Positions 10,201-20,599 of a DNA stretch of 64,000 nt are shown here, piece after piece. The DNA is from Capitulum mitella. Taxonomy: Eukaryota > Arthropoda > Thecostraca > Pollicipedomorpha > Pollicipedidae. The notes beneath the pieces were generated by a model. It worked only from the letters and a program-made list of their open reading frames with translations, was not told the origin of the DNA and searched no databases. Location: positions 28,461,398 through 28,525,397 of the forward strand of contig CP099841.1 in the NCBI GenBank assembly GCA_030062745.1. The letters run 5' to 3'. A program made the translations under genes and the position numbers. Positions within the stretch are counted from its first letter, which is position 1. Each line of letters opens with the position of its first letter.

Positions 10201-13200
10201 GTACAGGGGAAGGGGGAGGGGGGGGGGGCAGTCCAGCTGGCCTGCATGGGCAAGACGCTAGTCCCGCTAACCCGTCCGGTACAGAGGTACAGAGGCGCTG
10301 CTGGTCTGTAGTGCTGGGCACAGGTGTCGGACTTTGTCGGTCTTTGGACTCGCATGGTACAGAGAGTCGCTGCTCCAGGTCTGCAGGCTTCATGGAGACA
10401 GACAGACCACAAAGGAGAAATTGCAGACAACAGTGGAGTGAAAGCGCAGCCCGTGGCTCCGTTCCACACATCACCCCGTAATATGTGCCGCTTACCGGCC
10501 GCCTTAGCCGCGTCGTTGCCTTCACTGACGTAGTCCGTGAAGGCGTCGGCCATTTCGTCCTTTGCCGCGTTCCGAAAAGCTGACCAGTAGTAGTTCAGCT
10601 GCTGCTCCTCCATTGGGCCGGAACGCATCATTTCGCGCAGATCTGCGCAGAGCAGTACGACGTCAGACGGGAACCGGTGCGGCGGAGACCAGGCTGATCA
10701 GAACGGGCAGAACAGCGGCAAAAGCAGGTCGTCCCCGCAGCTCAGGATTCACTTCCACAAGTCAGCTTTCCCGTGACCCGTCGCCAGTGCATATCAACGT
10801 CTGGGAACTTCGGCGTTCCATGTGATTTCCATCGCGCCAGCAACAGCTATCATTCTCGTGAAGGGACTCAAAAGGAAACGATAAACCAGGCAATGACGGC
10901 GAACCATGTCTTGCAAGGCTACCTGACCCGAGTGGTGGTGGTCACTGCTTCGCAGCAATTTTTAAGAGAAAAGTAGGCAGATCCACGGAAATATGCCATA
11001 TTTATGCTATTTACATACACGACATGTAAATGAACAAGCTCCAGCGAGAAACAGAAAATTCAGCTCCCGTGAGAAGCAGAAAATCCAATCATTGTCTTGT
11101 TTCCACGCGACATGGCAGGCATCACTCCAGACTGAGCTTCAAGCTCAGCCTGGAGTGATGCTCACAGACAGTGTCTGTGACAGCGATTCTCACAGACAGT
11201 GTCTGTGAGAAGCTATGGGCCCGTATAACTTCATGATTTCCATCGCGATCCATGTAAGCAATAAACATGGTTGATTCCGAAAACCTCCATTCCTGATTCC
11301 TGACGAATTCCAATTATGGGCACCCTTGTATGTTTATTTACCACGTTCATTGAAGTGGACTCGTTTTTCGCCAACGGACGCCAACGTCAGTAGTACGTAC
11401 AGCCATGCCACGAAATCGCCATCTCGGCGCTTACGAATGCTGATGAGAATGGGGCCAAAAGCGCCAAAAATTTAGCGGCACGGAATACTTACCCCACAAA
11501 CTCCATTTTCCATCCTCGCAGGTCTTGTTGTCGAATGGACAAACGGACAAGCTTGAATATTTCATGAAAAGACTGGCGGTCGAGTTTAACAGCTGGAACA
11601 GTGAAACATTAAATCAGATAACTTTTAAAAACCACACGAGGCAAAACACAAGTGCGTTATGGAGCAACCTAGGTCCTGGCTAAGTAAAGGCGTTCGCAAC
11701 ACACTATCTCTTGGCAACACTCGGCCTTGTGGAAGCGTCACGATACCAGAAATCCCAAACCATTGTCCGGGACAACGAAGGCGCATTGGCGAACAGAGTG
11801 GAACATTGTCATTACAGCCGTTACATACATCAAGAACCAACACAACAAATTGTATACTTGTGTGCAAAAAAGAATTTGCATGCGCGCTTCATAGGCAAAA
11901 CCTTCCGAACAACGAACGATGAAGCAAAGTATTTCAAGCGCCACGTCTGTTCGTCATCTCGTATAGTCAGCGACCATCAATTCCATCCAATCATCGCCTT
12001 CCTCTCCCAACTTTTATGACGGCCTGTTCGGCGCGGCGCCCCAGGAAGCTTTTCCTAACCCATCACGTACAACTTCCATCTGCCGAATAATCCTCACATC
12101 CTTCCCATTCTCGCCCACATTATCCGTTCCCTTCTACCCTCTACTTATTCCACTTGTCCTTTCCAACGTTAATAACCTCGATGTCCTGAAGATATGCGTG
12201 CACGTAAATGCAAATCAATACAAATACAAAAACACACCGAAACCAGAAAGTATCGCCTCAGGCAATAAGTCATCCAGTCACTGGAATGGAGCGTCCACGT
12301 CAAACGCTAAACGGCTCCAACACAGGGCGAAGACGAGCCAGCCGCCGGCCGTCAACTGACCTCATGCAGGGGTTCCGGCTCGGCGGCCCCGGCGTCTTGC
12401 TCGGTCAGGATGAACATCTGGCCGAGAAGGCCCTTCTCGGCGACTGTCGCACTGGGCGAGATCCAGTCGTTAACGTCGTACATCGCCAGCTCGGAGCGAG
12501 ACTGGTTCCTGGCCTCCAGGAAGGCGGCTCTGGCCTCCACCTGCCGCGCCGACGGCACCCGTCAATGGCCGCCGCGGACCGGCAGCGCCGCCGCCGGCCA
12601 CTGCTGACGGGCAACACCAGGACTGCTCCGGAAGTGCGACGTCACGCATTCGTGCAGAATGTTACACGGACTGGCTGTTTAACACTGGGTCTTGAATTAC
12701 AACTTAATTTCACCTCGCACCACTCAGCAAATGTGTATCTGGTTTATACGATTCTGAAGCCACGAGCTACATAAAATGCAGCCTGAAAACTGGAACGGTT
12801 TCGCGCCTCAGCGATCAAGGGCATATTATTTTGAGGGTCATTCCGGATGTCAGTGGTTTCCTAAGTCAGTTACTACTGTGGAGAGCGACGCGGTGGAACG
12901 GGACGTATTTTCGTTTTGTCAGATTCGCATTAACAGATGCCTCCGTTTTTCGTCATACCCCCGTTACAATACCAGCCAAATCGGTGGTGTAAACAAACCC
13001 TCTAGTTTTATCCATGTGTGTAGCAGACCATAGGGTAGGTACGGTGCCTGCCCCTCCACCTCTGTATAATTTCTAACATTGCTAGCCCTATTTTGTATGG
13101 TGTTGTAGTGTTGCATGGTGGTGAAATGAAAGAAACGACCTAAAACTAGTTATTGCACTACCAACTTTGAAAACAAAGCACCATCGATTATTTTATCTGA

Positions 13201-13528
13201 GGCCAGTCTTCATAACAGCTAATGAGTAAAATCAAATCAATCATGAAGCTTATTTGACTGCTGTTTTCGGTGGTTCGAATCTCCTTACGAAATATGAATA
13301 TCATATTTATATTTATTTGTTACAGGTGTCAGCAAACAAGGCGGGTGAGCCCTGTTCAGCCACAGCACGCACCAGGTACATTTTCTCACGCGCCAGAGGC
13401 CACGACTCACCCATTCGTTAGCCGTATCATTGCTGATGTCGAGACACAGCTCCCACTCGGCGGTCGTCATTTTCTGCACCTTGTCCGGGAAATCTGTGTT
13501 CCAATCGCAAATGACTTCTTCGGCCTCT
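4105..13528 (-). CDS. ACE-like (peptidase M2) membrane protein, probably catalytically inactive; 12 exons traced
   Basis: Exons in transcript order: 13528-13411, 12540-12361, 11592-11493, 10642-10496, 10040-9843, 9459-9365, 8820-8705, 7454-7330, 6766-6630, 6317-6214, 5548-5206, 4284-4105. Introns read GT-AG on the minus strand and every junction keeps phase, giving about 610 residues. This is the length of a single-domain ACE plus an anchor. Family landmarks in order are SHLLGDLFAENW, LQYKDL, ANPAFLEAV, QTWRWMVFNG, LLQFQLFEFFC, and a C-terminal transmembrane helix ending VRQNKAE. ACE removes dipeptides from peptide C-termini using zinc held by HEXXH and a downstream Glu. Here HEMGH is LKMAE, so both zinc His and the catalytic Glu are gone, although the third ligand (FLEAV) remains. 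Drosophila Ance-2/-4/-5 and nematode ACN-1 are known inactive relatives. The 5' end (start codon and signal peptide) was not securely found. A non-catalytic cell-surface role is inferred. Confidence 0.88.
5206..5548 (-). CDS. ACE-like gene, exon 11
   Basis: Starts at REDIQGVRPAN and contains SVPAVARDRPAFQRYM, LLQFQLFEFFCNKA, MLHECDLSG and the end EPLNNYLQ before a GTGAGT donor. In human ACE this region reads FHVP...PYIRYF...QFQFHEALC. The His of FHVP is Ser here and the first Tyr of PYIRYF is Phe. The following Arg-Tyr and the Cys pair are kept. This is the longest exon and gives the clearest family match. Confidence 0.92.
6214..6317 (-). CDS. ACE-like gene, exon 10
   Basis: Encodes LVPMPFDYVTQTWRWMVFNG...WERRWWEMR. 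This matches the family's PF..LVDQWRW.VF...W..LR segment. The donor reads ATGAG|GTGAGC and the split Arg codon is completed by exon 11. Confidence 0.9.
6630..6766 (-). CDS. ACE-like gene, exon 9
   Basis: Encodes AFLEAVAGAISLSVLNPKHL...DDMYYIDYLYRRALQY. In active enzymes this is GFHEA(I/V)GD...ALSV.TP.HL. The Glu that serves as third zinc ligand is retained, while the Asp of EAIGD is replaced (EAVAG). The donor reads TAC|GTGAGT. Confidence 0.92.
7330..7454 (-). CDS. ACE-like gene, exon 8: degenerate zinc motif
   Basis: Encodes VRMTNNVNMDNFELAHLKMAE then VEYFLQYKDLDPEFRAPANP. It aligns with the family's RVTMEDL..VHHEMGH.QY(Y/F)LQYKDL. HEMGH has become LKMAE with no frameshift or gap, and the flanking residues are well kept. 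The protein therefore looks conserved but not catalytic. Confidence 0.93.
8705..8820 (-). CDS. ACE-like gene, exon 7
   Basis: Encodes HFDAVKMRDASIDFLKGMGL...NFMDKSKWPPA plus two bases. It corresponds to the family's MF..AE.FFTSLGL...FW..SM..KP. The two left-over bases (AA) join the first base of exon 8 to give Lys in frame. About 25 family residues (the VCHASAWDF...KQC stretch) are absent between the two exons. Confidence 0.85.
9365..9459 (-). CDS. ACE-like gene, exon 6
   Basis: Encodes DLFAENWINIYNYTAPYDN... to TLVEK. It matches GN(M/L)WAQ.W..I.DL..PYP in active ACE. The acceptor is CTTTCAG and the donor AAG|GTGAGC. NYT is a potential N-glycosylation site. Confidence 0.9.
9843..10040 (-). 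CDS. ACE-like gene, exon 5
   Basis: Encodes GLDHYGQLWLQPYGYGG, TWAPLQSLYELVHSYVRFRLHDSY and PLPSHLL. The family equivalent is LW..v.PLY..LHAYVR..L...Y...P(I/L)PAHLLGN. Strong splice signals are present at both ends. Confidence 0.92.
10496..10642 (-). CDS. ACE-like gene, exon 4
   Basis: Encodes (D)LREMMRSGPMEEQQLNYYW then SAFRNAAKDEMADAFTDYV...KAAG. It matches the LT.IMA.SR.Y.ELL.AW..W....G...K..Y..FV region. The donor is GTAAGC. Confidence 0.88.
11120..11212. repeat. cluster of three palindromes in an ACE-like gene intron
   Basis: At 11120-11160, 20-base arms beginning CATCACTCCAG face each other across one base with a single mismatch. They are followed by two copies of the palindrome TCACAGACA-G-TGTCTGTGA (about 11162-11180 and 11190-11208). 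The cluster lies in the intron between exons 4 and 3. Confidence 0.9.
11493..11592 (-). CDS. ACE-like gene, exon 3
   Basis: Encodes LLNSTASLFMKYSSLSVCPFD then NKTCEDGKWSLW. The VC...C pair matches the first conserved ACE disulfide (C152-C158 in human testis ACE numbering). The donor is GTAAGT. Confidence 0.87.
12361..12540 (-). CDS. ACE-like gene, exon 2
   Basis: Encodes VEARAAFLEARNQSRSELAM, YDVNDWISPSATVAEKGLLG and a diverged acidic end (EPEPLHE). It aligns with the N-terminal helical lid of the M2 domain (Q.A..A.K.FD...). Phase 0 at both ends. Confidence 0.82.
13411..13528 (-). CDS. ACE-like gene, first recognisable exon
   Basis: Encodes AEEVICDWNTDFPDKVQKMT then TAEWELCLDISNDTANEW. The AEW...DIS/T core matches the A.W.Y.TNIT signature near the start of M2 domains. 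The 3' donor TGG|GTGAGT is clear. The 5' boundary is less certain (acceptor near 13529). Confidence 0.75.
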
Positions 13529-13569
13529 GTCTTGTCAGTGACGATATTGCAGTCGTCGCCTGTGCCCGC

Positions 13570-13924
13570 GCGTGGCCGCACCTTCTGCGCCGGACTGGCG
13601 CTATAGTGGTGCCGGCGTCCGTCGGCCGTGTCCTCTGCCGGCAGCCAGCCAGCCATCAGTGCCGGCCGCGAGACGCCGGGCCACACGCCGACACGCCGAA
13701 CGCGACGTTGAAAACCACGGGCCGACAGCCTTCTCCCGCTCCCGGCCCCCTTCCGCCGGTCTTGTCCCTGCTGGCCACGACCTCGCGCTTGGAGGGTCTC
13801 GCGCCGGCGCGAGACAGACGGCGCCGCCGGACGGGCAGGCAGCCGCCCGCAGCTGGAATGCCGCAAATCCGGCCAGCAGGCGGCCGACGTAGCCGTTCGC
13901 GTCGTAGAACCGAACATCTAGCAT
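13570..13924 (-). other. GC-rich open region, possible 5' exon of the ACE-like gene
   Basis: Several overlapping GC-rich frames are open on the minus strand just upstream of the first ACE exon. One starts MLDVRFYDANGYVGRLLAGF, which is weakly signal-peptide-like. Its ATG (13922-13924) falls at the broken edge of a TTAA-element fragment. No splice link to the next exon could be shown, so this is only a candidate region. Confidence 0.25.
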
Positions 13925-14520
13925 TTAGTATTATCTGTAAACGTTTTCGATCATTTGAATTCACTCTATTTAAAAAAAATCCGTGTTACGGCTATTGTGA
14001 TGCAGGATACGCGCACTGACATTTTAGGTCATAGCTCCGTGACCCGACCTGATATCGAGCTGAAAATTGGTACACTAGTAGAGGGCAATCTTCTACGTCA
14101 TAGGTATTCCGATTTTGATATTTTGAAAAATAGCGCTGAAATTATCACTATAAAACCAAATTTTGACTTTTGACCTTGACCTGACCTCCTAAAGGTACCT
14201 CAGACAAACAAAACTGTCTTTGTATGTTGCCCATCTATTAAGCTATACATTCATATAAAGTTTTAAGTTCTATCTTAAAAACGCTTTGGCAGCCATTTTT
14301 TTTTTACCCTCAAGAAGGCCAAAAATTGCCTAAGGCGCCTCCCAAAAACGTTGCCTGGCTCCCTCCCTCAGCGGAAGAGAAATTCGAAATTTTGTCACAA
14401 TGCGTAGAAAAAATAACTAGGAAAAGTCAGCAAGTTTTGTGAAGCTGCGTCGAAATGTTAGGAATTGGCAAGCAAAAAACCTGAGGGGGGAAATTGAGCC
14501 CTCCCCTACCGGGAATAGGG
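13921..14520 (-). mobile_element. TTAA element copy F, half-length fragment, reverse orientation
   Basis: The right end reads CCGGGAATAGGG followed by TTAA at 14521-14524. The sequence inward matches the reverse complement of the first half of the ~1.2-kb element (for example the GTGACCCGACCTGATATC stretch). The match stops near 13921, next to the ACE-like gene. No protein is encoded. Confidence 0.85.
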
Positions 14521-14524
14521 TTAA

Positions 14525-15739
14525 ATATGAAATTGATAATCTCGCTTCCGAGCGCAAACTTTGGCCCAAGACATACGGTGTCCTCATCTTCCGAGCCCAG
14601 AGGTGTGACCATGGCCAGGCACGTAGCCAGGATTTTCCTCGGGGGATGGGCAAATGTCAAATTTTGTGATATGTCACTGAGATATGACGAAATTTATAAG
14701 AAAAAGCAGCAATTTTATGTAATTTGCCTCGTACTTAATGCACAGGAAAACATGATGTTTGCTTTTGCAACATATGTGCGGTCACTAGTACGTATTCCTG
14801 CGAAATCACCATATATCTGGTGTACATCGCTTAGCTCAGGGTGGGGCATGGCCCATGGCCCCCTTGGTTACGTCCCTGGCCATGGCCATATTAGCCTCAT
14901 CTGTGGCCGCGGTCGTTTCCTTGTCGACTCGTCTGGAGATTTCTCGCGAATCTAAGAGACGTCCTCAAGCTCCCTACAAATGAACAGGACGGAGATTTCA
15001 AAGAGATGAGGAAGGAATCGTCACGACGTCTTTCCTCCCCTACCCAGCGACGGCAGAAAAAAGAGGGGCGGTCGCATCCCAGCCATCAGGATTAGGAGGC
15101 AAAACCATGTTTTTGCCCGTTCCCCAGAAATTTTGGTCACGGCACTAAGCAAAATCGTAAAAAACAGCCTTAGGATACTAAAAAATCACGAAATTGAGTA
15201 CAAATCCGAAGGTTTTTCAGATATGGTAGTGATTAAATTTGCTGGCACTCATTACCCATTACAAGACGAGACGATTCTGGCGATGATTGTAGGAGTAATC
15301 AGCACAAGTTTACGCGACAGCCTTTTGTACCAAACGTGACGTCAAAAGAGAGAAATGAAACCTTTTCTGTGGACATTGATACATGGGCGTAGGAACAGGG
15401 AAAAGAGAGGGGGCGAGGTGATGGCTCTCTCTTTTTGGAAATTCGGCATTAGCTTTATGGGGAAATTACGTTATAGTTATTATATGTTAGCCATATGTGT
15501 TTTTAGCGTCACCCAGCTTGATGTAAGCTGAGATAGTTTTTTTTTTGTATACTATGCGGAATGGTGCTGGGCATGGTACTGATTGTTATTCCCTTGAGCA
15601 ATCTTGCAAGATGGTTCCGTTCATCATGTCAGACGTTTGGTGTTGGCGTCATTACATTATGTGTGTGTGTGGGGGACAGCCAAAGCTGCTTTGGCAAGTG
15701 CTTGAGATAATGTTTGCGTTATCGTGCGATAGTCTGTAA
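14525..15739. other. no recognisable gene
   Basis: Short non-conserved frames, a T-run near 15540 and a few GC-rich patches are present. Nothing here matched a family I know. Confidence 0.6.
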
Positions 15740-17890
15740 GAACTAGGCAACCTAGACCTGGGAAAGACACGAGTAATCCCGGAAATTCTAGACCCATTGC
15801 TCTGACTAGTTACCTTGGAAAGGTTTTCCAACGAATAGTTGCGAGAAATTGACATAGTTTTTAGGAAAAGAACACGTATTATCAAGGTTTCATTGCAGCT
15901 CTCGGGAAAACCAAGTGCCATAGATAACGCAATACGTGTGGGAAAGAATATTCTGAAAGGACAAAAAAAAAACAGCACATAACTGCTGCCTTTCTCGACA
16001 TAAGTCAAGCATACAGTCTGGCTTATGTACCCGATTCAATGAAAAAAATGCACCGTAAAGGAGTAGAAGGACACACGACAAACTATTCCGTCGGATTTTT
16101 ATCGGGAAACAGTACTTTCCGAGCTTTTGCAGCGCCGACCATTCAGTTAATCTTACATTAGAGAACGTTCTTACTCAGGGAAATAACCTTTCGCGGTACT
16201 TTCCAACATGCTGACAAACGATGTCTGCAACCAAGTCCTACATATCACATTCATATATCACACATATCACATTCCATATATGCAGATCATCCGCTCTCTG
16301 GTCCATAAACGGTGACCTGAACGTGTTCTTAACCATGTGAGGGGCTCTGCAACAAGCTGAAATTTGGCCCAAAACAACGGCTTGCTTTTCTTACCTCAAA
16401 AATCGGCCGTCATGATCTTTTGCAAGAACAAAAGGCCTATAGATTATGCCTGTGGACTACAATATGGCCGTCATACTTTTCCACTGGCCACATAATTAGT
16501 AGGCGCTGTACTAGGTCCATTGCACTCGATCCGACAACACCTCGGGAATTAGCAGGTCATATGCAAGAAGAAACTCAAGCTTTGTAAAGATACTGCGAGC
16601 ACTCGTTTTGCGTCGACTGCACTGCAATTTTACGCCTGTACAAAACTATTGTTTTACCTATCATCGATTTCAGAAGCATTGAAAACATCACCTGTCATTT
16701 CCCTGCAAGTGGACACCATGATACCACCACTACTGAGCAGAACTGAGCTCATTTTGGGATATTGCTGTAAGTTAATTTTACCAGTCATCCCGTCAGTATC
16801 CATTTTCAGCTAGTACTCAGTCATAACTATGTCGGGCCAATGGAGAAACAAATTGGTCTTCCCCAAGCATCACACTTCAAGCTTTCTTCCCGAACCATTC
16901 ATTTCAACAAACGGCGCACCGTTCGTTTGCCGGCCATGACCATGACACCATGTCAGCTGGCTGGAACGGACGCTGTTCAACTTATGCAGGAAAGCAAAGA
17001 CCTATTCACGCTACAAGAAAAACAGCAGCGCTTTAAAAGCTTCCGGACTTAACATTGTAAGTACCATTTCGTTTTTACTGTTCGATCCAAAGATGGAAAT
17101 CATACGGCAAACACAGTGTTATGTGGCGATTACACGATACAGCGAATATTACCAAGCAACATTTCCATTTTCATAGTCGAGCCACACGCCATTCTTTTAA
17201 CATTGGATTTTATCAGTGCTAGCGAGGTACGGAGGGTGCTCATGTGCAGTGACTTTTCCTGTTTTGTGCGGTCTATCATCTATTATCTGTTATCCTTTTT
17301 AAACATTTATGTGATACAATCTCACCAGACGCTGGCAGAAACTGGGGTAGAAGTGTGGTATTTTATGGCTTCCCGGTCATAGCGGCATTGCAGAAAATGA
17401 ACGAGCGGACCGAGAGACAAAAATGCACTGACATTGACAAATGTCACTACCATTCCACCGGAATTTTCACCCATTAAGACGTCCGTTTACAGGACTGGCA
17501 TGACATACTGGCGCGAACAAGAGGTCGATACCAACAAGCACAGGGAAAGGCACGATATTGAACAAGGTATAGCTAAATACACTTATGCGTCCAGAAAGAA
17601 GAGACAGAAAGAAATAGTTTTAGCTCGCCTCCGCATTGGCTAAGCATGGCTCGCTTATAGTTTTATGTTCTGACTCGAACCTCGACTCTGAGGTATACCT
17701 ACCGACACTGTCAGGTACATCTCACAGTCGCCCATTTTCCCATCAGTTGTTCTCCGTGTGATGTTCATCGCCGCTCTCTCATTCGCCATCACCAGAGACA
17801 TAATGCTGTCCTTTCACTTACGGTTTTACTTGGTGACGATCATACAGAACTCATCCAAGTTTGATTTACTTTCCCATGCAATACTGACCT
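15740..17890 (+). mobile_element. decayed non-LTR retrotransposon (LINE) pol: RT and RNase H remnants
   Basis: Reading in shifting frames gives NSRPIALTSYLGKVFQRIV (about 15783-15840), the reverse-transcriptase entry motif. It then gives AFLDISQAYS (about 15988-16017), a FLDI.KAYD-type motif. An RNase H-like stretch with SKDGNHTANTVLCGDYTIQR starts near 17090, and PGHSGIAENERAD lies at 17372-17410. VLARLRIG is near 17617-17640. This order (RT, RNase H, C-terminal tail) is that of I/Jockey-like LINEs. Stops and frameshifts show that it is dead. The sequence runs up to the assembly gap. Confidence 0.85.
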
Positions 17891-17996
17891 GATGCAACGG
17901 ATGTAGTACATGATGTAGACGTTAGTTCAAGAAATGGTCCTAATGGGCCGAAATGCTTTTTAAAAGTTTTATTTTCTAAAAGCTTCTAAAAAGGCT

Positions 17997-18496
17997 NNNN
18001 NNNNNNNNNNNNNNNNNNNNNNNNNNNNNNNNNNNNNNNNNNNNNNNNNNNNNNNNNNNNNNNNNNNNNNNNNNNNNNNNNNNNNNNNNNNNNNNNNNNN
18101 NNNNNNNNNNNNNNNNNNNNNNNNNNNNNNNNNNNNNNNNNNNNNNNNNNNNNNNNNNNNNNNNNNNNNNNNNNNNNNNNNNNNNNNNNNNNNNNNNNNN
18201 NNNNNNNNNNNNNNNNNNNNNNNNNNNNNNNNNNNNNNNNNNNNNNNNNNNNNNNNNNNNNNNNNNNNNNNNNNNNNNNNNNNNNNNNNNNNNNNNNNNN
18301 NNNNNNNNNNNNNNNNNNNNNNNNNNNNNNNNNNNNNNNNNNNNNNNNNNNNNNNNNNNNNNNNNNNNNNNNNNNNNNNNNNNNNNNNNNNNNNNNNNNN
18401 NNNNNNNNNNNNNNNNNNNNNNNNNNNNNNNNNNNNNNNNNNNNNNNNNNNNNNNNNNNNNNNNNNNNNNNNNNNNNNNNNNNNNNNNNNNNNNNN
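17997..18496. other. assembly gap (500 N)
   Basis: Exactly 500 unknown bases. They hide the left end of TTAA element copy A and the left border of the repeated block. Confidence 1.
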
Positions 18497-19635
18497 GCTT
18501 TTTGACGCAGCTTCACGAAACCTAGTCACTTTTCCTAACTATTCTTTTTACGCGCTGTGACAAAATTTCACAATTCAACTTTGCTCAGGAGCGGAACCAG
18601 GCAACGTTTTTGGGAGGCACCTCAGGCAATTTTTGGCCATGTTTAGGGTAAAAGAAAAAATGTCTGTCAAAAACAGAGTTTTTAAGATAAAACTTAAAAC
18701 TTAATATGGATGTATCGCTAAGTAGGTGGGCAATGTGCACACAAAGTTTTGTTTATCTGAGGTCTATTTACAAGGCCAGGTCAAGATCAAAAGTCAAAAT
18801 TTGCTTCTTTGCAATAATTTCGGCGCCGTCCTTCCAAATGCCAAACCCGGAATATTTATGACGTAGAAGAGTGCCCTCTACTTGTGTACCAAGTGTTAGT
18901 GTGATATCAGGTCGGGTCACGGAGCTATGACCTAAAATGTCAGTGAGCGTACACTATATCGCAATAGGCAAAAATGACATTTTTAGAATAGAGTGAATTC
19001 AAATGATTGAAAACGTTTATAGACAACAGCAAATGCACACGAGATCATTCCAGGTAACCCCAAGGTCACTGGAGGTCATTTAAGGTCAAAGGTCACAAGT
19101 TGATCTGAAGAACGTGTGACCATGACAGTTCCCCCTTTTTCATGTCCCTGGCACCGCCTATGCTAACATTATACAAACACTGTAATGCGATTTGTACTTC
19201 TTTAGCATAGCATGACTAGCAGTAGCCAAAAAAGTGTTTTTAACTTTTTTGTTCATTAATTTGTTAAAAAACTAATCCTCCTATTTCTGAAACCCTGTGA
19301 ACGCCCATGAATTTTCTCAAAATTTCAGATTTGTGGACCCATGGTAAAAGCCCTATCCATAATCTCTCGATTCATGCCAGTTTCATTGAAATCGATCCAT
19401 AAACGACGGAGGTATAGGAAGTCCAAAGGTACCCCCATTTTGACATTTTTGCCCCCCGTATCCACAAATTTCGAAATTTTGAATTTTTTTATGAAAATGT
19501 AGTTCACGTCACGGCAAATCGATTGCCGTTTGTTGCGATGAAATCGGACAAGTAGTTCTCGAGATCTCAGGGGGGGGGCCGAATCCGCCACCCTGCCGGG
19601 AATCGACTATACCGTCTAGCCCTCCGGGAATAGGG
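18497..19635 (+). mobile_element. TTAA element copy A (left end lost in gap)
   Basis: Matches copies B, D and E from the GACGCAGCTTCACGAAAC motif to the right end CCGGGAATAGGG, followed by TTAA at 19636-19639. It contains no transposase frame. It includes the AGGTCA repeat cluster at 19063-19095. Confidence 0.9.
19063..19095 (+). promoter_or_regulatory. array of four AGGTCA half-sites (spacings 4, 4, 1)
   Basis: Four perfect AGGTCA hexamers in the same orientation are separated by CTGG, TTTA and A. AGGTCA direct repeats are the canonical half-site of nuclear hormone receptors. The array is internal to TTAA element copy A and similar arrays recur in the other copies. Function is not shown. 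Confidence 0.6.
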
Positions 19636-19689
19636 TTAAGGTCGCCGATACCGGATCTCGCTTACGAGCTCCGGAGATGATCTTGGCCC

Positions 19690-20160
19690 CAAATTTCACC
19701 ACCCTCTGGACTCGGCTAAGGTGGCACGACGCCGCCCCGCCTCACAACGAGAGGCAGTAAAGAATGTGGGGAAAACATGTGACTGGATTGGGAGTATCAG
19801 GACCTTGGGCATAAGGTAATGACTTATCTTATACAAGCAGAGCAGGATGGAATTGCACTTTTTGGTAACCTCGGATATGTGCTCCTCCCAGGACAAGGAG
19901 TTGTCGATAGTGACCCCAGCATCTTCACGGACGGAGTAGGGTTTCTATATGGCCGGCAATGTTAAGATGGAAGGATGTGGTCTTTCTAGGTTATGGGGTG
20001 TGCAGATAAAGAGCAGGGTTGTTATAGGACTCATTTTTATGAAATTGGAGTAAAGTAGGGTTTGACGTCAAGGAAGGTCTTCGTGCTGGGATTTTAGGAT
20101 GGATAAATGATCAGGATGTGCGAAATCTAGCAGCTGAGACCAATTACGGAAAAGTTATCA
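19690..20160 (-). mobile_element. LINE 3' pol fragment, block copy 1
   Basis: The minus strand reads MSWEEHISEVTKKCNSILL then CLYKISHYLMPKVLILPIQSHVFP, a typical LINE RT C-terminal region (thumb). It is broken by stops and continues degenerately towards 20160. The counterpart in copy 2 (56600-57480) is longer. Confidence 0.8.
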
Positions 20161-20599
20161 TATGTATGCTGGCGTAATGTGTTTTTCTTGCGCATAAATA
20201 TGCATTTCTAATACAAATGTTAAATATGTGCTTTAAAAAATTGCATAAAATTGTCGCTTTTTCATGCAAATTTTGTTTTATGCTTTTGGCGTATGATGAA
20301 ACCTGACATTTGTCCTTCCCTCACCTGAGAAACATCCTGGCTACGTGCCTGGGTTCATCGTGTCTGAGTAACAAGGTCGGAGTGCCAAATGACCTCAGAG
20401 CAGTGGGTCTCCACAGGAGCTATGCTAGCGCCATCTATAAAGACGGCCCAGAAAACAATCCGAGCAATACCACAGGGGGCATCGTTGAAGGTGTGATCGA
20501 TGCACGAAACAATTGCCGTATTTTTCGACCGCTGTTGTAGGAATATATTCTCTTTGGCAGAGTAACTGTCGGTTGACGCAGTTGCATTTAACTCAGGCT

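Noticed and set aside
17969-18529. Frames of mostly unknown residues across the N run
   Set aside because: Artefact of the assembly gap.
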